From positions 1-45,382 of the forward strand of contig NZ_JACBYC010000102.1 of NCBI RefSeq assembly GCF_013415425.1: a stretch of DNA of 45,382 nt, read 5' to 3'. Shown here one piece after another: positions 24,151 to 32,484 of this stretch. The translations under genes were made by a program, and so were the position numbers. The stretch is from Gemella sp. GH3. GTDB lineage: Bacteria; Bacillota; Bacilli; Staphylococcales; Gemellaceae. Position 1 is the stretch's first letter, and the number at the start of each line of letters is the position of its first letter. The notes beneath the pieces are model-generated. The model saw only the letters and a list, made by a program, of their open reading frames with translations. It searched no databases and was not told where the DNA came from.

Positions 24151-26199
24151 TTATTTATTATCTTCTTTATAGTCGCAGTTTGAACAATATACTGCTTTCT
24201 TTCCTTCATATAAAATGTTATCACATTTAGGACATGATCTATTTATAGGTTTATCCCACGAAACAAAATCACAATCTGGGAATCCTTCACAACCATAGAA
24301 TATCTTTCCTTTTTTAGACTTCTTCTCTAAAATTTCATTCTTTTTACATTTCGGACAAACAACACCTATTTTCTTCTGAATAGTCTCTGTATATCTACAG
24401 TCAGGAAAATTAGAACAAGCTACAAATTTCCCAAATTTTCCTAATTTAAATAACAACGGTGAGCTACATTCCGGACAATTTTCTCCCGTATACTCTTTTT
24501 TTATTTCTACTTTTTCTAATTGCTGTTCAGCTTTTTGTACATCTTTATAGAAATTCTCATAAAAATTATATATTGCTTCTTGCCATTTTATATCACCTTC
24601 GGCTATCTTATCTAAATCATTCTCTAGATTAGCTGTAAACTCGGAATTAATTATATCAGGAAAATACTGTGATATTATATTACATACTATCTCTCCTAAT
24701 TCAGTAGGCACAAATACTTTATTGTTAATTTTGGCGTAATATCTTTTCTGCAAAGTATCTATTATAGTTGCATATGTAGATGGTCGTCCTATACCTAATT
24801 CTTCCAAAGTAGCTATTAAACGTGCTTCTGAATATCTAGCTGGGGGCTGCGTGAAATGCTGTTGTTCTTTTATTTCTTTTATTTTAGCATCTTCTCCCTT
24901 TTCAAATTCAGCACACACTTTTATTTTTTCTTTTTCTTTTAAAACTTTCAAAAAACCATCAAAAATAATCTTTGATTCACTAGCTTTATATACAACTTTA
25001 TTATTTTCAAAAGTTGTATTTGTAGATTCATATACAGCTGAAGCCATTTGACTTGCCACAAATCTTTCCCAAATTAACTTATAAAGTTTAAATTGATCAT
25101 TAGTTAAATGTTCTTTTATTTTATCTGGTGTAAATTCAACATTAGTAGGTCTAATACCTTCATGCGCATCTTGAACATTTTTCTTATTATTAATTTTCTT
25201 ACTATTTGAACGTGTGTATTCTTTACCATAGTTTTCAAAAATAAAATTAGAACAAGCTATCTTAGATTCATCGGATATTCTAGTAGAGTCTGTTCTCATA
25301 TAAGTAATAAGACCCGTTACTCCTCCTAGCCTTTTTAAGTTTATACCCTCATACAATTCTTGAGCTACACTCATAGTTTTTCTTGTTTTAAAATTTATTT
25401 TCCTAGATGCATCTTGTTGCATGGTAGATGTCGTATAAACATTAGGTGCATTTCTATTTTTATTTGTTTTTACAACATCAGTAACTAAAAATATCTGTCC
25501 TTTTATAGCTTTTTTTACCTTATCAACATCCGATTTTGATTTTAATTTTATTCTCTCTCCTTTATAAGAATAAAAATTAGCTGTTAATATTCTTCTATTT
25601 TTTATAAAATCTATTGGAATTGACCAGTATTCTTCTGGTATAAATTTATTGATTTCATTTTCCCTATCAACTATTAATTTTAATGCTGTACTTTGAACAC
25701 GTCCTGCTGATAATTTTGGCTTAACCTTTTTCCATAATACTGGTGATATGTTATAACCTACAAGTCTATCTAATACTCTTCTGGCCTGTTGTGAATCTAC
25801 TAAGTTTTCATCAAGATTTCTAGGATGCTTTATAGCTTCTTTTACTGCATCTTTCGTAATTTCATTAAAAACAATTCTATTTTTTCCTTTTTCTAAATCT
25901 AGAACACTTGATATATGCCAAGCTATTGCTTCTCCCTCTCTATCAGGATCGGATGCAAGATAAACATTTTTCATTCCTTTTGCTTCTTTTTTTAAAGTTT
26001 TTATTACATCTCCTTTTCCTCTTATAGAAATGTAATCAGCAACTATATTATCTCTATCAATAACCGAAACTCCCATCCTGCTTTTAGGTAAATCTTTTAT
26101 ATGCCCTTTCGAAGAAATAACTTTGTACTTCTTTCCAAGATATTTTTCTATTGTTTTAGCTTTTGACGGAGACTCAACAATTACTAAATTTTCTGCCAT
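24151..26199 (-). CDS. topA: DNA topoisomerase I
   Basis: This 682-residue type IA topoisomerase relaxes negative supercoils behind moving RNA polymerase. The TOPRIM domain is at residues 1-120 ([17 protein letters not shown] and [12 protein letters not shown]). The catalytic Tyr is in [12 protein letters not shown] near residue 298. Three C-terminal zinc-ribbon units with CxxC pairs start near residues 577, 620 and 658 and hold DNA. Length is normal for Bacillota. An AGGAG site precedes the ATG and a TTGACA/TAATAT promoter lies in the 67-base gap after map. The common dprA neighbour is absent. Confidence 0.95.
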   Translation of the reverse strand: MAENLVIVESPSKAKTIEKYLGKKYKVISSKGHIKDLPKSRMGVSVIDRDNIVADYISIRGKGDVIKTLKKEAKGMKNVYLASDPDREGEAIAWHISSVLDLEKGKNRIVFNEITKDAVKEAIKHPRNLDENLVDSQQARRVLDRLVGYNISPVLWKKVKPKLSAGRVQSTALKLIVDRENEINKFIPEEYWSIPIDFIKNRRILTANFYSYKGERIKLKSKSDVDKVKKAIKGQIFLVTDVVKTNKNRNAPNVYTTSTMQQDASRKINFKTRKTMSVAQELYEGINLKRLGGVTGLITYMRTDSTRISDESKIACSNFIFENYGKEYTRSNSKKINNKKNVQDAHEGIRPTNVEFTPDKIKEHLTNDQFKLYKLIWERFVASQMASAVYESTNTTFENNKVVYKASESKIIFDGFLKVLKEKEKIKVCAEFEKGEDAKIKEIKEQQHFTQPPARYSEARLIATLEELGIGRPSTYATIIDTLQKRYYAKINNKVFVPTELGEIVCNIISQYFPDIINSEFTANLENDLDKIAEGDIKWQEAIYNFYENFYKDVQKAEQQLEKVEIKKEYTGENCPECSSPLLFKLGKFGKFVACSNFPDCRYTETIQKKIGVVCPKCKKNEILEKKSKKGKIFYGCEGFPDCDFVSWDKPINRSCPKCDNILYEGKKAVYCSNCDYKEDNK

Positions 26200-26232
26200 T
26201 TATTTTTTCTCCTAAAATGTTATAGTAAATGT

Positions 26233-26261
26233 ATATTAATTCATTTTATTTTAATTGTCAA
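26233..26261 (-). promoter_or_regulatory. topA promoter
   Basis: TTGACA (26261-26256) and TAATAT (26238-26233) are 17 bases apart on the minus strand in the gap between map and topA. Confidence 0.7.
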
Positions 26262-26266
26262 TTATA

Positions 26267-27028
26267 TTAATCAATCTTAGTTAAAATTAAAGGTTCCTCA
26301 TTTTCTCTAATCACTATTGTATGTTCGTACTGAGCAACAAAAGAATTATCTTTTGTGACTAACTCCCATTCATCACGATCACTATTACCTACTTCTTTAG
26401 CTTTAGTAGAAACAAACGGTTCAACAGCTAAACACATACCATCTTTCAAAATAAGATTGTCCCATGGATCAAAATAATTAAAAACATGACTAGGTTCTTG
26501 ATGTAAGCTAGTACCTATCCCATGCCCTGTCAAATTCTCTATTACTTCTAGCTTATGTTCTTTTATTTTTTTGTGAATATTTTTTCCTATTTGATTTATT
26601 TTTTTTCCTGCAACAGCAAATTTAATTCCAGCATAAAAAGATTCTTTAGCTACATCACAAACTTTCTGTTTCATAGGATTATCACATACTCCTACAACAA
26701 AAGATACTCCAGTATCAGCATAATAACCATCTTTACATCCAGAAACATCTATATTTAATAAATCTCCATCTTTTAATATCTTACTATTTGACGGAATTCC
26801 ATGAGCAACTTGATTATTAAGTGAAATACAAGTATAGCCTGGAAAATCATATTCAGTTATTGGGGCAGATTTAGCTCCGTATTCTTCAAACATTTTTTTG
26901 GCTATATTGTCTAAATCTTTTGTTGATACTCCTGGGATGGCATGTTCTTGCATAGTATCACGTATTTTAGCACAAATATAGCCTATTTCTTTCATCTTAT
27001 TTAATTGTTCTTCGCTATTTATTATCAT
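26267..27028 (-). CDS. map: Methionine aminopeptidase, type I
   Basis: This 253-residue metalloenzyme removes the start methionine from new proteins. The pita-bread fold residues are seen: NNQVAHGIP (His near 79), the metal ligands in NIDVSG and YADTGVSF, TGHGIGTSLHQEP near 168, and later Glu residues in AVEPFVS and QYEHTIVI. The core length fits type Ia without an N-terminal extension. Start ATG follows GAGGT. It lies 46 bases after the HAD gene, probably in the same transcript. Confidence 0.94.
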   Translation of the reverse strand: MIINSEEQLNKMKEIGYICAKIRDTMQEHAIPGVSTKDLDNIAKKMFEEYGAKSAPITEYDFPGYTCISLNNQVAHGIPSNSKILKDGDLLNIDVSGCKDGYYADTGVSFVVGVCDNPMKQKVCDVAKESFYAGIKFAVAGKKINQIGKNIHKKIKEHKLEVIENLTGHGIGTSLHQEPSHVFNYFDPWDNLILKDGMCLAVEPFVSTKAKEVGNSDRDEWELVTKDNSFVAQYEHTIVIRENEEPLILTKID

Positions 27029-27074
27029 ATATTTTACCTCTTCGATTTATATTATATTAATAATTTTTAAATAT

Positions 27075-27842
27075 TTAAAGTAATTCACTTAGATTTTCTA
27101 TACTATATGTAGGTTGTTTCTCTTTATTTAATAATTGTTCTTTAGTTGTGACTCCCGTTTGAACATGAATTGTATCTATACCACTATTTATTCCAGCTAA
27201 TATATCTGTATCATAATTATCGCCTATCATTACAATATCTTCTTTTCTACAACCAAACTTACTCATAGCTAGCTCCATTATAATATCATTAGGTTTTCCA
27301 ATAACTGTCGCTTCAGTATCAGAGGCATATTCCAATAATTTAACTTGTCCCCCATTACTAAGAGCCATTCCTTGCTCTGTAGGAAGAAGCTTATCTGGGT
27401 TAGTCGCAATAAACTTTGCTCCTCTTAGTATAGCTTGACACGCTTTAGTAAGTTTATCATAAGTTACTAATCTGTCTAATCCTACTACAACAGCCTGTGC
27501 CTTTTTTTCAGATACTAAAGAAATATTGTTACTTTCTAGTGTTGTTTTTAAACCTTTCTCACCTATAACATATATTTTATCTATATTGTTATTTAATAAG
27601 TACATAGAAGTTGCCACTGATGATGTAAAAACATTTTTTTCTGTAGTTACTATTCCAAAAGTTTTTAATTTATCAACTACGTCTTTTTCTAATCTTGTGG
27701 AATTATTAGTTAAAAATAAATAATCTATATTATTAAAATTCAAATAGTCTATAAATTCTTTTGCATAATCTATTTTTTTATTACCATTATATATAGTTCC
27801 ATCTAAATCTATTAAATATAATTTGTAGGATTTTATTTTCAT
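27075..27842 (-). CDS. HAD-superfamily IIA phosphatase (NagD/AraL type)
   Basis: The protein is 255 residues. The nucleophile motif is IDLDGTIYNG (Asp12, Asp14), motif II is FLTNNSTR near residue 44, and motif III/IV are GKPNDIIMELA and MIGDNYDTDILAG. A C2a cap domain lies between. This matches the TIGR01457-like group common in Bacillota, which dephosphorylates sugar phosphates or 4-nitrophenyl phosphate in vitro; the cell substrate is unknown. It starts after AGGAG and precedes map by 46 bases. A weak TTGAAA/TATAAA promoter is upstream. Confidence 0.88.
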   Translation of the reverse strand: MKIKSYKLYLIDLDGTIYNGNKKIDYAKEFIDYLNFNNIDYLFLTNNSTRLEKDVVDKLKTFGIVTTEKNVFTSSVATSMYLLNNNIDKIYVIGEKGLKTTLESNNISLVSEKKAQAVVVGLDRLVTYDKLTKACQAILRGAKFIATNPDKLLPTEQGMALSNGGQVKLLEYASDTEATVIGKPNDIIMELAMSKFGCRKEDIVMIGDNYDTDILAGINSGIDTIHVQTGVTTKEQLLNKEKQPTYSIENLSELL

Positions 27843-27863
27843 TTTCTCTCCTATACTGAATAA

Positions 27864-27893
27864 TTTATAGTTAATATTTTACAATCTTTTCAA
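27864..27893 (-). promoter_or_regulatory. Promoter of the HAD-map unit
   Basis: TTGAAA (27893-27888) and TATAAA (27869-27864) are 18 bases apart on the minus strand, directly after the pepT terminator. Confidence 0.5.
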
Positions 27894-27936
27894 AAAAAAT
27901 AAAAGTAGTATTATAGAAATACCACTTTTATTTTTT
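27892..27936 (-). terminator. pepT terminator
   Basis: AAATAAAAGTGGTATT pairs with AATACTACTTTTATTT on the minus strand (one mismatch pair) around a 5-base loop, followed by a T run. Confidence 0.85.
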
Positions 27937-27947
27937 ATACTAATATT

Positions 27948-29174
27948 TTATTTTTGAGCTAATTTCGCTATTTCTACAATTACATCAGCAGCTTTCTTCA
28001 TATCCTCTAGACAACTAAATTCATATTGACCATGAAAATTCTCTCCACCTACAAATATGTTAGGAGTGGGTATTCCCATATAAGATATTTTTGAACCATC
28101 AGTTCCACCACGAATAGGTATTATAATAGGCTTAATATCTAGATTTTTCATAGCTAATTCTGCAATATCAACTGATCTTTTATCTTTTTCTATAATATCT
28201 CCCATATTATAATATTGATCAAACATTTCATATTCAACTACATCACCATATTTATCGTTAATTTGTTTAGCTACATTTTCACAAAAGCTTTTTCTATCCA
28301 AAAATTGTTTTTTATCAAAATCACGAATTATATATGTTAAAGTAGCTTCTTCAATTCTAGCTTGTAAATCATGTAATAAATAAAATCCTTCGTAACCCGA
28401 TGTATGTTCTGGAACTTCTTTTTTAGGAAATAGTGATGCCAATTCTACTGCAATTGTATTGGCATTTTTCATCTTATCTTTTGCTGTTCCCGGATGAACA
28501 CTGACACCTTTTATTTTATATGTAATTTGTGCTGCGTTAAAACTCTCATATTGTAACTCACCTAATACACCACCATCCATTGTATATGCATAATCTGTAT
28601 TAAAATATTTGGCATCAAAGTTATCCGCTCCACGTCCTATTTCTTCATCTGGACCAAATGCTACACGAATCTCTCCATGTTCTATCTCTGGATGTTCCAA
28701 TAAATACTTCATAGCTTCTACTATTTCTACAATCCCAGCCTTATCATCTGCTCCTAATAATGTTGTTCCATCAGTTGTAATGAGTGTTTTTCCTATGTAA
28801 TTTTTCAAATTAGGAAAATTTTCTACAGTCATTAATATATTATCAGTATCATTTAATACTATATCTTTACCATCATATTTTTCTATTACCTTTGGTTTAA
28901 TATCTATAGCATTAAAAGCGGCAGTATCCACATGTGAAATAAATCCTATTTTATCAAATTGTTTTTTTGTATTAGCAGGTAGAGTTGCTGTCAAAAAACA
29001 ATTTTCTTTTGTTAAAACAATATCACTAAGACCTATTTCTTCCAATTCTAATTTTAGCATTTTTAAAAATTCTTTTTGTTGCATAGTTGATGGGATAGTT
29101 AAACTACTAGCATCAGATCTAGTCTCAAATTTAACATAATTCAAAAATCTTTCTAGCATTGTACTATATTTCAT
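27948..29174 (-). CDS. pepT: Peptidase T (aminotripeptidase)
   Basis: This 408-residue M20B zinc peptidase removes the first residue from tripeptides in the cytoplasm. Metal ligands are visible: SHVDTA (His81, Asp83), TTLLGADDKAGI (bridging Asp near 142), AFGPDEEIGRG with the catalytic Glu and ligand Glu, and YTMDGG. The final His is in GGENFHGQYEF. A lid domain covers about 210-320. The ATG follows GAGGTG, 21 bases after the thioesterase gene, so both share a transcript. Confidence 0.94.
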   Translation of the reverse strand: MKYSTMLERFLNYVKFETRSDASSLTIPSTMQQKEFLKMLKLELEEIGLSDIVLTKENCFLTATLPANTKKQFDKIGFISHVDTAAFNAIDIKPKVIEKYDGKDIVLNDTDNILMTVENFPNLKNYIGKTLITTDGTTLLGADDKAGIVEIVEAMKYLLEHPEIEHGEIRVAFGPDEEIGRGADNFDAKYFNTDYAYTMDGGVLGELQYESFNAAQITYKIKGVSVHPGTAKDKMKNANTIAVELASLFPKKEVPEHTSGYEGFYLLHDLQARIEEATLTYIIRDFDKKQFLDRKSFCENVAKQINDKYGDVVEYEMFDQYYNMGDIIEKDKRSVDIAELAMKNLDIKPIIIPIRGGTDGSKISYMGIPTPNIFVGGENFHGQYEFSCLEDMKKAADVIVEIAKLAQK

Positions 29175-29195
29175 AATAATTCACCTCTTAATTCG

Positions 29196-29681
29196 TTAAA
29201 ATAACTTTTTATATTCTTTAGTAAAATTACGATAAGAAAATTCTCCTAATTTTCTATAGTTATAACTATTTGATACCAATTTAGTAAGAGCAGTGTCATA
29301 ACTATCAACTTTTTCTAATTTATAATTAATTTCTACATCTTTTCTAATAGAAAAAGTAGCAAAACAAATACCTATTAATCTAGTTTGTCTAGTTGTATGA
29401 TTAAAAGCTGAAGCTTCGACAAATATCTCCATACTTCTATTCCCTACTCCAGAAACATAACTTTTAAGTGTCAACATATCCTCCTTAGGCACTGAATCAA
29501 TAAACTGATAATTATCAATGCTAGCTGTAACAAATGGTATACTAGTATATTTTCTTACAACTAATCCCATTATTTCATCTATCCAATAAAGTATCTGCCC
29601 TCCAAAAAGGGTATTATGCCTATTTAAATATGATGGATATATATTATAATTTCCTTCTACAAGAGTATCCTTGTAATTCAT
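29196..29681 (-). CDS. Hotdog-fold acyl-CoA thioesterase
   Basis: The protein is 161 residues with a single hotdog domain. The motif RHNTLFGGQILYWIDE (residues 21-36) is that of YkhA/ACOT-type acyl-CoA hydrolases, with the catalytic Asp/Glu in WIDE. A Tyr-rich C-terminal tail (SYNYRKLGEFSYRNF) is added. Members hydrolyse acyl-CoAs, usually as hexamers. It lies 95 bases after pgcA, beyond an unusual long hairpin, and directly before pepT. Chain-length preference is unknown. Confidence 0.85.
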   Translation of the reverse strand: MNYKDTLVEGNYNIYPSYLNRHNTLFGGQILYWIDEIMGLVVRKYTSIPFVTASIDNYQFIDSVPKEDMLTLKSYVSGVGNRSMEIFVEASAFNHTTRQTRLIGICFATFSIRKDVEINYKLEKVDSYDTALTKLVSNSYNYRKLGEFSYRNFTKEYKKLF

Positions 29682-29726
29682 AGTTTCCCCTCCATAACTT
29701 TCTTATTTCTAAATCCAGACTATTCA

Positions 29727-29773
29727 ATATAAACTGACCTAGAAATATTTAATACCTCTAAATCAGTTTATAT
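29727..29773 (-). other. Long G-U-containing hairpin in the pgcA-thioesterase gap
   Basis: Bases 29727-29749 and 29751-29773 form a 23-bp inverted repeat with four mismatches, all of which become G-U pairs in minus-strand RNA but A-C mismatches in plus-strand RNA. No T run follows, so it is not a standard terminator. It may be an RNase processing or stability element. Confidence 0.55.
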
Positions 29774-29776
29774 AAA

Positions 29777-31495
29777 TTATTCTATTGAATATAATAAATC
29801 TAATACTATTTTTTCTACTGTATCAATTTTAGATTCTGCTTGTTCTTTATTATCTCCTCTTACATAAATATAAAGTTTAACTTTTGGCTCTGTACCGCTA
29901 GGACGTAATGTATACCAAGTCTCATCATCATAAGAGAATTTCACCGCATTAGTTTTTTCTATATCTATTGATATCTCTTTATTATTTACTAAATCGTATT
30001 CTTTTTCTTCTAAATAGTCTGTTATAGAAACTACTTTAGCTCCTGATATTTCTTTTGCATATATTTCTCTATATTGTTCCATCATTCTAGAAATACGTTT
30101 AGCTCCAGCTGCTCCTTCTAAAGTGATTGATATAGTTTTATCTAAATAGTATCCATATTTTTTATAAAAATATTCTAAAACATCTACTAATGTTTTATTT
30201 TGTTTTTTGTAATAAGCAGCAGCCTCTACTAGCATCATAGCAATAGTTACACCGTCTTTATCTCTAAGGAATGTTCCTATATTATAGCCTATACTTTCTT
30301 CATAACCCATAACATAGTTCTTTTCTTTTGTAATATCAAATTCATTAGGTAAAGCTGATATATTTTTAAATCCTGTAAGAACATCTATTACTTCTATACC
30401 ATACTCTTTACACAATGGCTCTACCATTTTTGAAGTAACTATTGATTTTACTATAACTGGATTTTTAGGCAATTTATTTTGCTTACTTAAACTTTCTACA
30501 ACATATTTTACTAAAATGGCTCCTACCTGATTTCCATTTAAAGATATTATTTCATTGTCACGAACAACTTCAACAGCTAGTCTATCACAATCTGGATCTG
30601 TTGCAATCAAAATGTCTGCATTAACTTTCTTAGCTAATTTTTCACTATATTCGAATGCTGCAACATCTTCTGGATTAGGATATTCTATAGTTGGGAATGT
30701 TCCATCAGAATCTTTTTGTTCTTCAACAACATGTACATTTTTAAATCCTCTACGATCTAAAACAGTTGTAACAGCTTTATACCCTGCTCCATTTAATGGA
30801 GTATAAACTACCGATATATTTTTATCTATATTATCGTCATTAATAGTTTGAGCTAGTGCTTCTGCATAGAATTTTTCATCTATTTCTTCTCCAATATATT
30901 CCAACAAGCCTTTTTCTAAAGCTTCTTCTTCTGTTATAGTTACATATTCTCCAAATATATCCATTGAATTAATGTATTCTAAAACTTTGTCACTAATATT
31001 TGACTTGATTTGAGAACCTTCTTCCCAATAAACTTTATAACCATTATATTCTTTTGGATTGTGACTTGCTGTTATATTTATTCCACTTGCAGTTTTTAAA
31101 TAACGAATAGTATAAGAAAGTTCAGGTGTAGGTCTTAAATCTTCAAATAAATATGCTTTTATCCCATTACTTGCCATTACTAAAGCTGATAATTTTGCAA
31201 ATTCTTTAGAAAATAATCTACAATCGTGCGCAATAGCTATACCTTTTTCTTGTAATCCATTGTCTATAATCGTTTGAGCTAATGCTTTAGTTGCACGAGC
31301 TATTATAAATCTATTCATTCTATTAGAACCCATTCCTACTTTTCCACGTAATCCTGCAGTTCCAAATTCTAGCTCTTTATAAAATCTATCTTCTTTTTCT
31401 TCTTCATTTTCCGCTATATTTAGCAATTGATTTTTTTCTTCTTCTGTTAAAATTGGACTCTCTACCCATTTTTTATATAATTCATTATATTGCAT
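29777..31495 (-). CDS. pgcA: Alpha-phosphoglucomutase
   Basis: This roughly 572-residue enzyme converts glucose-6-phosphate to glucose-1-phosphate, supplying UDP-glucose for wall polymers and glycolipids. The four domains are marked by GTAGLRG, the phosphoserine loop ITASHNPKEYNGYK (Ser144), the Mg-binding DPDCDRL, the sugar-specificity loop GYEESIGY and the phosphate-binding RPSGTEPK. It belongs to the phosphopentomutase/PgcA branch, and deoD just upstream makes some action on ribose-1-phosphate possible. Two starts are possible: ATG at 31495 (11 bases after AAAGG) or TTG at 31501 (5 bases); I prefer the ATG. Confidence 0.9.
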   Translation of the reverse strand: MQYNELYKKWVESPILTEEEKNQLLNIAENEEEKEDRFYKELEFGTAGLRGKVGMGSNRMNRFIIARATKALAQTIIDNGLQEKGIAIAHDCRLFSKEFAKLSALVMASNGIKAYLFEDLRPTPELSYTIRYLKTASGINITASHNPKEYNGYKVYWEEGSQIKSNISDKVLEYINSMDIFGEYVTITEEEALEKGLLEYIGEEIDEKFYAEALAQTINDDNIDKNISVVYTPLNGAGYKAVTTVLDRRGFKNVHVVEEQKDSDGTFPTIEYPNPEDVAAFEYSEKLAKKVNADILIATDPDCDRLAVEVVRDNEIISLNGNQVGAILVKYVVESLSKQNKLPKNPVIVKSIVTSKMVEPLCKEYGIEVIDVLTGFKNISALPNEFDITKEKNYVMGYEESIGYNIGTFLRDKDGVTIAMMLVEAAAYYKKQNKTLVDVLEYFYKKYGYYLDKTISITLEGAAGAKRISRMMEQYREIYAKEISGAKVVSITDYLEEKEYDLVNNKEISIDIEKTNAVKFSYDDETWYTLRPSGTEPKVKLYIYVRGDNKEQAESKIDTVEKIVLDLLYSIE

Positions 31496-31519
31496 ACTCA
31501 AAAATACCTTTCTAATAAA

Positions 31520-32230
31520 TTAAGCTAATTCCAAAGCTATTTCCATCATTTTTGTAAAAGCTGTTTGACGTTCTTCAGGTGTTGTTTCCTCTCCTGTAAC
31601 TAATGAATCACTAACTGTTAAAATTGTTAGTGCATTAACTCCAGCTGCTATAGCATTAGCATAAAGTGCTGTACTTTCCATTTCTACAGCTAAAATACCC
31701 ATTTTTATCCAATTTTCCATAGCATTTTTATCTGCATTATAGAATATTTCACTACATAAAATATTTCCTACATGAGTATCTACTCCTTTTTCATTTGCAA
31801 CTTTATAAGCTTTGTTTAACAAATAAAAAGATGCTGGTAAACTTAATTGTCCAGGAATATTATATTGGTGTAAATAGTTTGAATTTGTAGAAGAAGCCAT
31901 ACCTAAAATTACATCATATAATTTTACTTCTGGTTGTAACGCTCCACAAGTTCCAATTCTTATAAGATTTTTTACTCCAAAAAAATGAATCAATTCATAA
32001 GAGTATATTCCTATACTTGCAGGTCCCATTCCTGTTCCCATTACAGATATCTTTTTCCCTTTATATGTTCCAGTGTACCCTAGCATTCCTCTAACTTCAT
32101 TAAAACACTTGGCATCTTCTAAGAAAGTTTCTGCTATAAATTTAGCTCTAAGTGGATCACCAGGTAATAAAATAGTTTCTGCAATTTCTACTCCATTAGG
32201 CTTGATATGCGGTGTTTGTATATTTGTCAT
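31520..32230 (-). CDS. deoD: Purine nucleoside phosphorylase, DeoD type
   Basis: This 236-residue hexameric enzyme splits purine (deoxy)nucleosides with phosphate into base and (deoxy)ribose-1-phosphate. Typical PNP_UDP features are seen: [10 protein letters not shown] for phosphate, [10 protein letters not shown], the [12 protein letters not shown] loop, RIGTCGA, the EMES-type ribose/base site [11 protein letters not shown], and the late VSDSL with the catalytic Asp. It is the first gene of deoD-pgcA-thioesterase-pepT, 24 bases before pgcA. The ATG follows GGAGG and a good promoter is at 32263-32291. Confidence 0.94.
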   Translation of the reverse strand: MTNIQTPHIKPNGVEIAETILLPGDPLRAKFIAETFLEDAKCFNEVRGMLGYTGTYKGKKISVMGTGMGPASIGIYSYELIHFFGVKNLIRIGTCGALQPEVKLYDVILGMASSTNSNYLHQYNIPGQLSLPASFYLLNKAYKVANEKGVDTHVGNILCSEIFYNADKNAMENWIKMGILAVEMESTALYANAIAAGVNALTILTVSDSLVTGEETTPEERQTAFTKMMEIALELA

Positions 32231-32262
32231 TTGTATTCCTCCTGAAAATGTTTTACCTATAT

Positions 32263-32291
32263 ATTATACATTCTTTTTAAAAATCTAACAA
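32263..32291 (-). promoter_or_regulatory. deoD promoter
   Basis: TTGTTA (32291-32286) and TATAAT (32268-32263) are 17 bases apart on the minus strand, 33 bases upstream of the start codon. Confidence 0.75.
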
Positions 32292-32303
32292 GCTATTTTT
32301 GGT

Positions 32304-32429
32304 CTAACTATCTCCATTTATCTTTTCTGTTATATGTGCTGTAACTATATTGATTTTTTTATTTTTAAGTAAAGCCTTATCATGTTTGTTTTTATATGTA
32401 TTTTCAATGATTATTCTAGCAATTTTTTT
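32304..32429 (-). pseudogene. Possible gene remnant upstream of deoD
   Basis: The gap between deoD and mnhA holds a 41-codon minus-strand frame with no start codon, ending NKKINIVTAHITEKINGDS and a TAG stop. It looks more protein-like than the surrounding AT-rich DNA but is Lys/Ile/Asn-rich, so chance is possible. Parent gene not recognised. Confidence 0.25.
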
Positions 32430-32439
32430 CTAATTATTA

Positions 32440-32445
32440 TATAAT
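32440..32445 (+). promoter_or_regulatory. Likely -10 box of the mnh operon
   Basis: A TATAAT lies 40 bases before the mnhA start codon. The -35 region (TAGCAA, 17 bases upstream) is poor. Confidence 0.4.
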
Positions 32446-32484
32446 AAATATTATCAATTATTTTAAAGAAAGAGGGGTTTTTTA

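Noticed and set aside
24000-24224. Minus-strand open frame of 74 codons across the end of topA
   Set aside because: It overlaps the topA zinc-ribbon region and its terminator. Its last 26 codons (METNRKTNELSISL...) could be read as a small peptide, but the ribosome site is poor.
29727-29773. Considered as a standard intrinsic terminator for pgcA
   Set aside because: No T run follows on either strand and the loop is minimal, so it is listed as a structured element.
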